Assembly (NCBI RefSeq): GCF_947494015.1
Contig: NZ_CANLTL010000009.1
Location: 147,204 to 211,203, forward strand
Source of the DNA: an uncultured Cellulomonas sp.
GTDB lineage: Bacteria > Actinomycetota > Actinomycetes > Actinomycetales > Cellulomonadaceae
Direction of reading: 5' to 3'
DNA length: 64,000 bases
Each line of letters starts with the position of its first letter. Positions within the stretch are counted from its first letter, which is position 1. Shown piece after piece: positions 36,429 through 46,702 of the stretch. A model generated the notes under the pieces. That model searched no databases and was not told where the DNA came from. It saw only the letters and a list, made by a program, of their open reading frames with translations. Made by a program: the position numbers and the translations under genes.

Positions 36429-37793
36429 GTGATCCTCGCTTCCTACGGGCGCCTGCTGCGGCGCCCCGGTGTGCTGCGCCTCGTGCTGCTCTCCCTCGTG
36501 GCGCGGCTGCCGCACGCCGCCGTGGGGGTCGTGCTGACCCTGCACGTCGTGGTGACGCTCGACCTCGGGTACGCCCACGCCGGTGCGGTGGCGGCCGCCA
36601 TCACGATCGGCATGGCCCTCGGCGGGCCGTGGCGCGGGCGGCGGGTGGACCGGCTGGGCCTGCGGCGCGCCGTGCTGCCCTCGGTCGTCGTCGAGGCGGC
36701 CGTCTGGGCGACCGCTCCGTCGCTCGGCTTCCGCGGGCTGGTCGTGGCGGGCGTGGTGGCGGGGCTGTTCATGGTGCCGGTGTTCTCGGTCATCCGGCAG
36801 TCGCTGTCGGTCCTGGTCCCCGAGCGCGAGCAGCGGACCGCGTTCGCGCTGGACTCGGTGACCACCGAGCTGTCCTTCATGCTCGGGCCCGTGCTGGGGG
36901 TCGTGGTCGCCACCACGTGGTCGACGACGGCGGCGCTGGTCCTCGTCGGCGTGGCGACGGTGGGCGCGGGCGCCCTGCTCATGTGGGTCGACCCGCCGAC
37001 CCGCTCGACCCCCTCCCGGTCGCGCGCCGGTGACGGCGCCGCGCAGGTCGTGGGCGGTGCCGGGGACGGTCCGGGCCGCGACGCGTCGTCGGCCGCGGCG
37101 GCCCGCGTGGTGACCCCGGCCCTGCTGGTCACCCTGCTCGCCGCGAGCGCGGCCTCGCTCGTGCTGACCGGCACGGACGTCAGCATCGTCGCGTCGCTGG
37201 AGGAGTGGGACCGCGTCGCGGCGACGGGCTGGATGGTCGCGCTCTGGGCCGGTGGCTCCGTCGTCGGCGGGGTGCTGTACGGGGCGGGGAGCCGGTCGGT
37301 GCGGCCGCTGACCCTGGTGCTGGTGCTGTCACTGCTGACCATCCCGGCCGCGCTGGCCGGCACGCCGGGGCTGCTCGCGGTCGCCGTCGTGCTGGCGGGG
37401 CTGCCGTGCGCGCCGGCGCTGTCGGCGATCAACGCCTCCCTGGTCCGGCTGGTGCCGGAGGAGCGGCGAGGGGAGGTCATGGGGTGGAGCGGCTCGGCGA
37501 TGACGGTGGGCTCGGCCCTCGGGGCGCCGGTGTGCGGTGCCCTCATCGACCGGGCCGGTGCGGGCGCCGGATTCCTCGCGGTCGGTGCGGTGGGGACCGC
37601 GGTGGCCGGCGTCGGCCTCCTCGTGCTGCGCCGGACCCGGCCCAGCAGCGCCGCCCGGGTCCCGCTGGCGGGGACGCCGGCCGCGGAGCAGGCGGTGGGC
37701 CTCGGCGCCCTCGACCCGGCCCAGGACGACCTGCCCACCGACGTCGCACCGGCGGAGCGGGAGGCGCGCGTCCCCACCGCGCCGCTGGGCTGA
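36429..37793 (+). CDS. MFS transporter
   Basis: The 454-residue protein has about twelve hydrophobic segments in two halves split by a Gly/Ser/Arg-rich loop (residues ~195-225). The loop after helix 2 reads GGPWRGRRVDRLGLRRAVLPS, the MFS signature-like motif. The end of the protein is a charged, Pro/Ala-rich cytoplasmic tail. The substrate cannot be inferred; similar proteins are called drug or metabolite exporters. GTG 36429 is used because [17 protein letters not shown] precedes helix 1; GTGs at 36339 and 36381 are in frame. It is divergent from the protease operon. Confidence 0.82.
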   Translation: MILASYGRLLRRPGVLRLVLLSLVARLPHAAVGVVLTLHVVVTLDLGYAHAGAVAAAITIGMALGGPWRGRRVDRLGLRRAVLPSVVVEAAVWATAPSLGFRGLVVAGVVAGLFMVPVFSVIRQSLSVLVPEREQRTAFALDSVTTELSFMLGPVLGVVVATTWSTTAALVLVGVATVGAGALLMWVDPPTRSTPSRSRAGDGAAQVVGGAGDGPGRDASSAAAARVVTPALLVTLLAASAASLVLTGTDVSIVASLEEWDRVAATGWMVALWAGGSVVGGVLYGAGSRSVRPLTLVLVLSLLTIPAALAGTPGLLAVAVVLAGLPCAPALSAINASLVRLVPEERRGEVMGWSGSAMTVGSALGAPVCGALIDRAGAGAGFLAVGAVGTAVAGVGLLVLRRTRPSSAARVPLAGTPAAEQAVGLGALDPAQDDLPTDVAPAEREARVPTAPLG

Positions 37794-37799
37794 GCCGGG

Positions 37800-38180
37800 T
37801 CAGCTCACGTAGCCGGTGAACTTCTCCCCGGGGCCCTCGCCGGGCGCGTCGGGATAGGGCGACGCCTCACGGAACGCCAGCTGCAGCGTGCGCAGCCCGT
37901 CACGCAGGGAGCGGGCGTGCTGGTTGCCGAGGTCCGCGGCGCTCGCGGTCACCAGCGCGGCCAGGGCGGTGATGAGCTTGCGGGCCTCGTCCAGGTCCAG
38001 GTGGTCCGACCCGGCCGCGTCCGGGGTGTCCTCGCCCAGGCCGCACTTGACGGCGGCCGCGCTCATGAGGTGGACGGCGGCCGTGGTGATGACCTCGACG
38101 GCGGCGACGTCGGCGATGTCGCGCATCGCGGTGGCGGTGGGGTCGGTCGACGACGGCGGTGGCGTGGGGGTCTGGGACAT
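37800..38180 (-). CDS. DUF1844 family protein
   Basis: The 126-residue protein has the DUF1844 core: HLMSAAAVKCGLG, then HLDLDEARKLITALAALVTASAADLG and RSLRDGLRTLQLAFREAS. The function is unknown, but this gene is found divergent from infC across Actinobacteria, as here. It is convergent with the MFS gene, six bases apart. The ATG at 38180 is clear. Confidence 0.85.
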   Translation of the reverse strand: MSQTPTPPPSSTDPTATAMRDIADVAAVEVITTAAVHLMSAAAVKCGLGEDTPDAAGSDHLDLDEARKLITALAALVTASAADLGNQHARSLRDGLRTLQLAFREASPYPDAPGEGPGEKFTGYVS

Positions 38181-38200
38181 GCTGCGATCCTCTCACCGTG

Positions 38201-38230
38201 CCGTCGTCGGCCGTCGTCGGCCGTCGTCGG
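38201..38230. repeat. Tandem 10-bp repeat CCGTCGTCGG x3
   Basis: Three perfect copies of CCGTCGTCGG lie just upstream of the divergent DUF1844 gene and about 95 bases before the candidate infC promoter. Its regulatory value is unknown. Confidence 0.85.
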
Positions 38231-38322
38231 CCGGACTCGGCCGGCCCGGGCGCCGGGCGGCGGGCGCGGGCTGCCAGGAGACGCCGGTCACGTCGTCCCC
38301 CCGCCGTCGCCGGCGCGTGCGG

Positions 38323-38331
38323 TGCTATGCT
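38323..38331 (+). promoter_or_regulatory. Extended -10 promoter candidate of the infC-rpmI-rplT operon
   Basis: TGCTATGCT contains a TGN extension followed by the -10 hexamer TATGCT. No good -35 is present, as is usual for extended -10 promoters. Transcription from here would give a leader of about 270 bases before infC. Confidence 0.5.
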
Positions 38332-38337
38332 GGTGGT

Positions 38338-38607
38338 CGACCAACCGGTGAACCGTGCCCGCACCCAGGTGCAGACGCAGATCTCCGGTGCACAAGTGGA
38401 GCTGATCCCACCCAGGTGCCGACCGTCCCTCGCGGGCGACAGGTGCCGGGTCCGGTCCGAGAGCACGTCACGGGTCACACCGTCGTCGCGCTCGTGTCGC
38501 CGGTGCTACGCACCGGGTGACGCGGATCCCTCGGCCCCCGCCTGTGCCCACGGACGGGGGCCTTTCTCGTCCGGCGGTGGAGACACTGCGAGTACGAGGA
38601 GCACCAC
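38338..38607 (+). promoter_or_regulatory. Structured infC leader with attenuator-like hairpin
   Basis: No protein-coding gene is supported here. The leader contains a 7-bp hairpin with a 3-nt loop (38500-38516, CCGGTGC/GCACCGG) and then a terminator-like stem GGCCCCCG/CGGGGGCC (38533-38562) followed by TTTCTC, all upstream of infC. A terminator before the first gene of a ribosomal operon implies attenuation, by L20, IF3 or another ligand. The mechanism is inferred; no known leader family was recognised. Confidence 0.5.
38533..38568 (+). terminator. Intrinsic terminator / attenuator in the infC leader
   Basis: A perfect 8-bp GC stem, a 14-nt loop and the tail TTTCTC make the most canonical rho-independent terminator in the window. 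It lies 40 bases before the infC start, so it must be conditional for the operon to be expressed. Confidence 0.65.
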
Positions 38608-39648
38608 ATCAGCGAGCCCCGCATCAACGATCGGATCCGCGTCCCCGAGGTCCGGCTCGTCGGCCCGAACGGGGAGCAGGTCGGCATCGTCCGCGTGGAG
38701 GACGCTCTGCGTCTGGCGCAGGAGTCGGACCTCGACCTGGTCGAGGTCGCCCCCGACGCCCGCCCGCCCGTCTGCAAGCTCATGGACTTCGGCAAGTTCA
38801 AGTACGAAGCCGACATGAAGGCGCGCGAGGCCCGGCGCAACCAGACGAACACGGTCCTCAAGGAGATCCGCTTCCGGCTGAAGATCGACCCGCACGACTA
38901 CGGCACCAAGAAGGGCCACGTCGAGCGGTTCCTCAAGGCCGGCGACAAGGTCAAGGTCATGATCATGTTCCGGGGCCGCGAGCAGTCGCGCCCGGAGATG
39001 GGCATCCGCCTGCTGCAGCGTCTCGCCGACGACGTCGCCGAGCTCGGCTTCATCGAGAGCTCGCCGAAGCAGGACGGCCGCAACATGATCATGGTGCTCG
39101 GCCCGACCAAGAAGAAGGCCGAGCAGAAGCAGGAGCAGCGTCGCGCCGCGCGCGACGAGGCACCGCGCACCCCCGCGGCGCGGGCGACCGCCCCGCAGGT
39201 CGTCGCGCCGGCGTCCCCTCCTGCGACTGCGGCATCCGCACCGGCCCAGTCGGCACCGGCCCCGCAGGCCCCGGCGCCCGCCCAGCAGGCGCAGGCCGCA
39301 CCCGCCGCCCCGTCCGCTGCCGAGGACGCCCCGGCGGCGCCGGCGGCTGCCGAGGCGGCACCCGCGGCTGCGTCCCCGGCTGCACCGCGTCCCGCGGCCG
39401 CAGCGCGTCCCGCCGCCTCGCCGCGTCCGGCGGCGGCTGCGCGTCCGGCGGAGCGTCCCGCGTCGGCCGCTCCGGCGGCCCGCCAGGCGCCCGCGGCGTC
39501 GTCCGCCCCTGCGGAGGAGGCCCCGCGCCCGACCCCGGCGCCGCGTCCGGGCCCGGCCGCCGTCAAGCCGGTGCCGGCCAAGCCGTCCGCGCGGCCCGGC
39601 GCCGCCAAGCCGGGGGCCCCGCGGCCGTCGGCCGGCGGGACGGCCTGA
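38608..39648 (+). CDS. infC: Translation initiation factor IF-3, ATC start codon
   Basis: IF3 binds the 30S subunit and checks start codons. No ATG, GTG or TTG gives a full N-terminus; the first, GTG 38695, would delete 29 conserved residues including [22 protein letters not shown] 38608 has an ideal ribosome-binding site GAGGAG (38596-38601) six bases away, so it is the start. This matches the known rare start codons of infC, through which IF3 limits its own translation. The IF3 core covers residues ~1-175. A further ~170 residues rich in Ala, Pro and Lys/Arg form an extension of the kind seen in other Actinobacteria. Confidence 0.93.
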   Translation: MSEPRINDRIRVPEVRLVGPNGEQVGIVRVEDALRLAQESDLDLVEVAPDARPPVCKLMDFGKFKYEADMKAREARRNQTNTVLKEIRFRLKIDPHDYGTKKGHVERFLKAGDKVKVMIMFRGREQSRPEMGIRLLQRLADDVAELGFIESSPKQDGRNMIMVLGPTKKKAEQKQEQRRAARDEAPRTPAARATAPQVVAPASPPATAASAPAQSAPAPQAPAPAQQAQAAPAAPSAAEDAPAAPAAAEAAPAAASPAAPRPAAAARPAASPRPAAAARPAERPASAAPAARQAPAASSAPAEEAPRPTPAPRPGPAAVKPVPAKPSARPGAAKPGAPRPSAGGTA

Positions 39649-39748
39649 GCGACCAGCACCACCCAGCACTGCGCGGGAGCCCACCGGCGCCCGCAACGAA
39701 CGAGTCGCGTGAGGTCCGCGCGATGAGACCAGAGGAGAGACTCCGGCC

Positions 39749-39943
39749 ATGCCGAAGAACAAGACGCACTCCGGTGCCAAGAAGCGCTTCCGGATCTCCG
39801 GTGGCGGCAAGGTGATGCGTGAGCAGGCCGGCACCCGCCACCTGCTCGAGCACAAGTCCAGCCGTCGGACGCGTCGCCTGTCCACCGACCAGGTCGTCTC
39901 CCCGGCCGACACGTCCAAGATCAAGAAGCTGCTCGGCAAGTGA
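39749..39943 (+). CDS. rpmI: 50S ribosomal protein L35
   Basis: The 64-residue basic protein starts [21 protein letters not shown] and contains [15 protein letters not shown], typical of bL35. A GAGGAG site (39732-39737) precedes the ATG. It follows infC and precedes rplT, the universal infC-rpmI-rplT order. Confidence 0.98.
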   Translation: MPKNKTHSGAKKRFRISGGGKVMREQAGTRHLLEHKSSRRTRRLSTDQVVSPADTSKIKKLLGK

Positions 39944-40011
39944 GCCGTACGGGTACCGCTCGCCGGTGCCCCGTCTCGCCCCCCTGAGCCCCGAAACGCA
40001 AGGAGCATCAC

Positions 40012-40398
40012 GTGGCACGCGTGAAGCGGGCGGTCAACGCCCACAAGAAGCGCCGCACTACCCTCGAGCGCGCCAGCGGTTACCGCGGGCAGCGGTCGCG
40101 CCTGTACCGCAAGGCGAAGGAGCAGGTCACCCACTCCCTCGTCTACGCCTACCGCGACCGCAAGGCGCGCAAGGGCGACTTCCGCCGGCTGTGGATCCAG
40201 CGCATCAACGCTGCGTCGCGCGCCAACGGACTGACCTACAACCGCCTCATCCAGGGCCTGAAGGCCGCGGGTGTCGAGGTCGACCGTCGCGTCCTGGCCG
40301 ACATGGCCGTCAACGACGCCGCCGCCTTCGCGGCGCTGGTGCAGGTGGCCAAGGCCGCCCTGCCGGCGGACGTCAACGCGCCCGTCGCCGCGGCCTGA
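40012..40398 (+). CDS. rplT: 50S ribosomal protein L20
   Basis: The 128-residue basic protein starts [29 protein letters not shown] and contains [23 protein letters not shown], typical of bL20. The GTG follows AAGGAG by about six bases. In other bacteria L20 represses this operon by binding its leader mRNA, which may be relevant to the hairpins upstream of infC. Confidence 0.98.
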   Translation: MARVKRAVNAHKKRRTTLERASGYRGQRSRLYRKAKEQVTHSLVYAYRDRKARKGDFRRLWIQRINAASRANGLTYNRLIQGLKAAGVEVDRRVLADMAVNDAAAFAALVQVAKAALPADVNAPVAAA

Positions 40399-40453
40399 CA
40401 TCCGCGACACCCCGGCACACCCACCGAACGCCCGGACACCGGCAGACCTCGAC

Positions 40454-41284
40454 ATGACGTCGCCGGCCGGACCCGAGCTGACCAACCCCCGCGCCGAGCG
40501 GGTCAAGGCAGCCCGGGCCCTGTCCGGGCGTTCGGCGCGTCGGCGAGCGGGCCGGTTCCTCGTCGAGGGCCCCCAGAGCGTCCGCGAGGCCGTCCGGGAG
40601 GCCCCGGACCGGGTGCGCGGGCTCTACCTCACGCCCGACGCCGTCGGGCGCTACCCCGAGATCGTCGACGCCGCCGCCGAGCGGTCGGTGGCCGTGCGCA
40701 CCGCCAGCGACGACGTGGTGGCGGCGATGAGCCCCGACGCGCAGGGCGTCCTGGCGGTCCTGGACGTCCACGACCCGGGGCTGGCCTCGGTGCTCGCCGC
40801 GCGACCGCGGCTGGTCGCCGTGCTCGCGCGCGTCCGCGACCCGGGCAACGCGGGCGCCGTCATCCGCGCGGCCGACGCCGCCGGCGCCGACGCCGTCGTG
40901 CTCACCGACCAGAGCGTCGACGTCCACAACCCCAAGGTGGTCCGCTCCACGGCCGGATCGCTGTTCCACCTGCCGGTGACCGCCGGGGCGAGCCTCGGCG
41001 AGGTCACGGCGGCCCTGCGCGACGCCGGCCTCGCGGTCCTCGCGGCCGACGGCTCGGGCGAGCACGACCTGGACGACCTGCTCGACGCCGTCCCCGTCGG
41101 GGGCCCGGACCTGTCGGCCCCCACCGCCTGGGTGTTCGGGAACGAGGCGTGGGGGCTGGCCCCCGAGGACCGCGACCTCGCCGACGCCGTCGTGCGGGTG
41201 CCGATCCGTGGACGCGCCGAGTCGCTCAACCTCGCGACCGCCGCCACCGTGTGCCTGTACGCCTCGTCCCGCGCGCACCGCTGA
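40454..41284 (+). CDS. TrmH/SpoU-family RNA 2'-O-methyltransferase
   Basis: The 276-residue protein has an N-terminal RNA-binding part (RRRAGRFLVEGPQSVREAV) and a SPOUT methyltransferase domain with the three family motifs: VRDPGNAGAVIRAADAAGADAVVL, WVFGNEAWGL, and VPIRGRAESLNLATAATVCLY. The substrate is probably rRNA (RlmB- or TsnR-like); the exact site cannot be inferred. It lies between rplT and pheS, a conserved placement in Actinobacteria. Confidence 0.88.
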   Translation: MTSPAGPELTNPRAERVKAARALSGRSARRRAGRFLVEGPQSVREAVREAPDRVRGLYLTPDAVGRYPEIVDAAAERSVAVRTASDDVVAAMSPDAQGVLAVLDVHDPGLASVLAARPRLVAVLARVRDPGNAGAVIRAADAAGADAVVLTDQSVDVHNPKVVRSTAGSLFHLPVTAGASLGEVTAALRDAGLAVLAADGSGEHDLDDLLDAVPVGGPDLSAPTAWVFGNEAWGLAPEDRDLADAVVRVPIRGRAESLNLATAATVCLYASSRAHR

Positions 41285-43209
<1,925 letters not shown>

Positions 43210-43210
<1 letters not shown>

Positions 43211-45783
43211 TGCCCCGCATCCCGCTGTCCTGGCTCGCCGAGCACGTCGCGCTGCCCGCCGGCGCGACCGCCGAGTCCGTCGCCGCCGACCTCGTGCGGG
43301 TCGGGCTCGAGGAGGAGGCCATCCACCCGGCCGCCGTCACGGGCCCGCTGGTGATCGGGCAGGTCGTCGAGCGCACCCCGGAGCCGCAGCGGAACGGCAA
43401 GACCATCAACTGGTGCCGGGTCGACGTCGGCCCCGAGCACGGCGAGGTGCGCGAGGACGGCACCGTGGGCCCGCGCGGCATCGTCTGCGGGGCGCACAAC
43501 TTCGACGTCGGCGACCGCGTCGTCGTCGCGCTGCCCGGGGCCGTGCTGCCCGGGCCGTTCCCGATCGCGTCCCGCAGGACCTACGGGCACGTGTCGGACG
43601 GCATGATCTGCTCGGCCCGCGAGCTCGGGCTGGGCGAGGACCACGACGGCATCATCGTCATCTCCCGGCTGGGCCTGGACGCCGAGCCGGGCACCGACGC
43701 GCGCGAGCTGCTGGGGCTGGGCGAGGAGGTCCTCGAGATCAACGTGACCCCCGACCGCGGCTACTGCTTCGCGATGCGCGGCGTCGCCCGCGAGTACGGG
43801 CACTCCACCGGCGCCGCGTTCACCGACCCCGGGCTGCCCGGCACGGTCACCGACGTCGCCGCGGTCACGCGGCCGGCCGGTGGCGGGTTCACCGTGGAGC
43901 TGGCCGACGACGCTCCCATCGACGGCGTCGCCGGCTGCGACCGGTTCGTCGCGCAGGTCGTGCGGGGGGTGGCCGCCGCGGGGCCGTCACCGACCTGGAT
44001 GCAGCGCCGCCTGACCCAGGCCGGGATGCGCCCGATCTCGCTCGCGGTCGACGTCACCAACTACGTGATGCTCGACCTGGGCCAGCCGTTGCACGCCTAC
44101 GACCTCGGCCTCGTGGCCGAGCCCGTCGTCGTGCGCCGCGCCCGGCCCGGGGACGCGCTGACCACGCTGGACGACGTCGGGCGCACGCTGCACCCCGAGG
44201 ACCTCGTCATCACCGACAGCCCCGACGGGCGCACCGGTGCGCGCCTGCTCGGCCTGGCCGGCGTCATGGGCGGCGCCGAGACCGAGGTGAGCGGCTCGAC
44301 CACCGACCTGCTGATCGAGGGCGCCCACTTCGACGCCGTCTCGGTGGCCCGGACCAGCCGCCGGCACCGGATCCCCAGCGAGGCCGCCAAGCGGTTCGAG
44401 CGCGGGGTCGACCCGCAGCTCGCGCGGGTCGCGGTCGCGCGGGCGGTGGACCTGCTGGTCGCCCACGGCGGCGGCGTCGCGGACGACGCCGTGACGGACG
44501 TGGACCGCACGGTCCCGGCGCCGACCGTGCCGCTGCCGGTCGACCTGCCGGCCCGGCTGGTCGGCGTGCCGTACTCGGCCGCAGAGGTCACCGAGACGCT
44601 GGAGACCATCGGGTGCCGGGTCGCGCCGTCGGGGGACACCCTGCTGGTGACCGTGCCGTCGTGGCGCCCCGACCTGCGCGTGGGCGTGGACCTCGTCGAG
44701 GAGGTCGCCCGCCTGCGCGGGTACGACGCGATCCCGTCGGTGCTGCCCGCCGCCCCCGGCGGCCGCGGGCTGACCGGGGAGCAGGCCGCCCGGCGCGCCG
44801 TCGCCCGGGCGCTGGCCGGCGACGGCTGGACGCAGACGCTGTCCTACCCGTTCGTCGGGGCCGACCAGCACGACGCGCTCGGGCTGCCCGCCGACGACCC
44901 GCGCCGTCGGGCGCTGCGACTGGCGAACCCGCTCGCCGACACCCAGCCGGAGATGCGGACCAACCTGCTCACGACGCTGCTGGAGACCGCGCGGCGCAAC
45001 GTGGGGCGCGGGACGACGGACCTGGCCCTGTACGAGATCGGTCTGGTGACCCGTCCGGTCGAGGGCGCCCCGCCGGCCCCGCAGCTTCCCGGTGCGGTGC
45101 GCCCGTCCGACGACGACCTGGACCGCCTGGCCGCGGCCGTCCCGCCGCAGCCGCGGCGGGTCGCGGGCTTCCTGGCCGGCGCCCGTGAGCGCGCCGGGTG
45201 GTGGGGGCCGGGTCGGCGCGCGGAGCACGCCGACGCGATCGCCGCCGCGCTGCTGGTGGCGCGCACCGTCGGGGTGCCGGTGCAGGTCCGGCCGGACGAC
45301 CACGCGCCGTGGCACCCCGGCCGGACCGCCCGCCTCGAGCTCGCCGACGGCACGCTGGTCGGGCACGCCGGCGAGCTGCACCCGCAGGTGCTGACCCGCC
45401 TGGCCCTGCCGGCGCGCGCCGTGGCGTTCGAGCTGGACCTCGACGTGCTGCTCGCCGCCGCACCGCGCGAGCCGCTGCAGGCGGAGCCCGTGTCCACCTA
45501 CCCGGTCGGCAAGGAGGACCTCGCACTCGTCGTGGACGCCGACGTGCTGGCCGGTGACGTCGAGGCCGCCGTCCGTGACGGGGCCGGCGACCTGCTCGAG
45601 GAGCTGCGGCTGTTCGACGTCTTCACCGGGCCGCAGGTCGGCGAGGGCAAGAAGTCGCTGGCCTTCTCCTTGCGCCTGCGCGCCGGTGACCGCACGCTGA
45701 CCGCCGCCGACGCCGCCGCGGTGCGCGAGGCTGCGGTCGCGGAGGCCGCCCGCCGGGTGGGCGCCGTGCTGCGGGGAGCCTGA
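43210..45783 (+). CDS. pheT: Phenylalanine--tRNA ligase beta subunit
   Basis: PheT pairs with PheS as an alpha2-beta2 enzyme. The 857-residue protein has an N-terminal OB-fold tRNA-binding domain (residues ~40-155), a B3/B4 editing domain near 220-400, a B5 domain (VPLPVDLPARLVGVPYSAAEV) near 440, a degenerate catalytic-like domain, and a C-terminal anticodon-binding FDX-ACB domain (PVSTYPVGKEDLALVVDADV). Start and overlap with pheS are clear. Confidence 0.97.
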
Positions 45784-45789
45784 CGGCGC

Positions 45790-46251
45790 ATGTCTGCGAC
45801 CGTCCACCGCGCCGACGTCCGCACGATCGACCCGCTGACGCTGTACGCGATCCTGCGGCTGCGGGTCGACGTCTTCGTCGTCGAGCAGAGGTGCGCGTAC
45901 CCCGAGCTGGACGGCCGCGACGCCGAGCCGGGCGCCGAGCTGTTCTGGGCCGCCGACGGGACGGACGTGCGGGCCACGCTGCGCCTGCTGCACGACGCCG
46001 ACGGCGCCCTGCGCATCGGCCGGGTGGCGACCGCGGCGGCGGCGCGGTCGCGGGGGGTCGCCGCCCGGCTCATGCACGCCGCGCTCGACCGCTGCGCCGA
46101 GCTGGACCCGGCGGCCCCGGTCGTGCTCGACGCCCAAGCACACCTGGCGCACTGGTACGCCCGGTTCGGGTTCACCGTCGACGGTGACGGGTTCGACGAG
46201 GACGGCATCCCGCACGTGCCCATGCGGCGGCAGCCCGGCGTCGCGGCCTGA
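45790..46251 (+). CDS. GNAT acetyltransferase, ElaA-like
   Basis: The 153-residue protein matches the ElaA subgroup of GNAT enzymes: LYAILRLRVDVFVVEQRCAYPELDGRDAEPGAELFW, an acetyl-CoA binding region RVATAAAARSRGVAARLMHAAL, and AQAHLAHWYARFGFTVDGDGFDEDGIPHVPM at the end. Substrate unknown. The ATG is six bases after the pheT stop, so it may be co-transcribed. Confidence 0.85.
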   Translation: MSATVHRADVRTIDPLTLYAILRLRVDVFVVEQRCAYPELDGRDAEPGAELFWAADGTDVRATLRLLHDADGALRIGRVATAAAARSRGVAARLMHAALDRCAELDPAAPVVLDAQAHLAHWYARFGFTVDGDGFDEDGIPHVPMRRQPGVAA

Positions 46252-46561
46252 CGGCTCGACCGCCGAACGCGACCCAGTAGAAGCACCCGAGGTGGTCCAC
46301 CACGACGTGGACCGGGGTGGCGCCGTCGGCCGGGCTGCCGCCGACGTCTTGGGCCGCCCACGCGATCGCGTCGGTCCCGCTCACGGTCCCGCTCACGGAC
46401 CCGTTCGCGACGCCCGGGGGCCCACCGGAGGTCGTCACGAGCGGCACGACCATCTGCACCGTGGAGCGCTGCGGGCCCCGCTGAGGCTCGGATCCCGCGG
46501 TCCGGGCGGGTCCCGGACGCCGACCACCTCGCCCCGGCGCCGGACCGCGGCGGGCTGGGGG
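46252..46561 (-). other. Gene-poor gap with possible coding remnant
   Basis: No confident gene. On the minus strand an open frame covers 46172-46591; its middle part (46260-46470) has strongly G/C-ending codons and a protein-like composition (DAIAWAAQDVGGSPADG, VVVDHLGCFYWVAFGG), but both ends are low complexity and the frame runs antisense into the acetyltransferase gene. It may be the remnant of a decayed gene. A small repeat, GGTCCCGCTCAC x2, is included. Confidence 0.25.
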
Positions 46562-46617
46562 TTGACAGGCGGTCACGGCAGCCAGAACCATCGGGCCCGG
46601 GAGTTACGACGTCGTAA
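46562..46617 (+). promoter_or_regulatory. Promoter and palindromic operator candidate before the esterase gene
   Basis: A consensus -35 TTGACA (46562-46567) is followed 18 bases later by AACCAT as a weak -10. A perfect 14-bp palindrome, TTACGACGTCGTAA (46604-46617), lies where transcription would start. Such symmetry with a CG centre is typical of LacI/GntR/TetR-type operators, so the secreted esterase is probably regulated. No adjacent regulator is present. Confidence 0.45.
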
Positions 46618-46702
46618 ATTTCCTCGTCGTGGCCGATTCCCGGGTGGGACGCGCATGTGCCCGTCCTGCGACAACACCGAGGTGTGGACGAGAGGCGAGT
46701 CG

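Noticed and set aside
38695..38697. GTG start for infC
   Set aside because: It would remove the conserved [10 protein letters not shown] segment, which is in frame behind a perfect ribosome-binding site at ATC 38608.
46252..46702. tRNA or small RNA gene in the gap before the esterase
   Set aside because: No cloverleaf, no T-loop consensus and no strong hairpin with a terminator were found.
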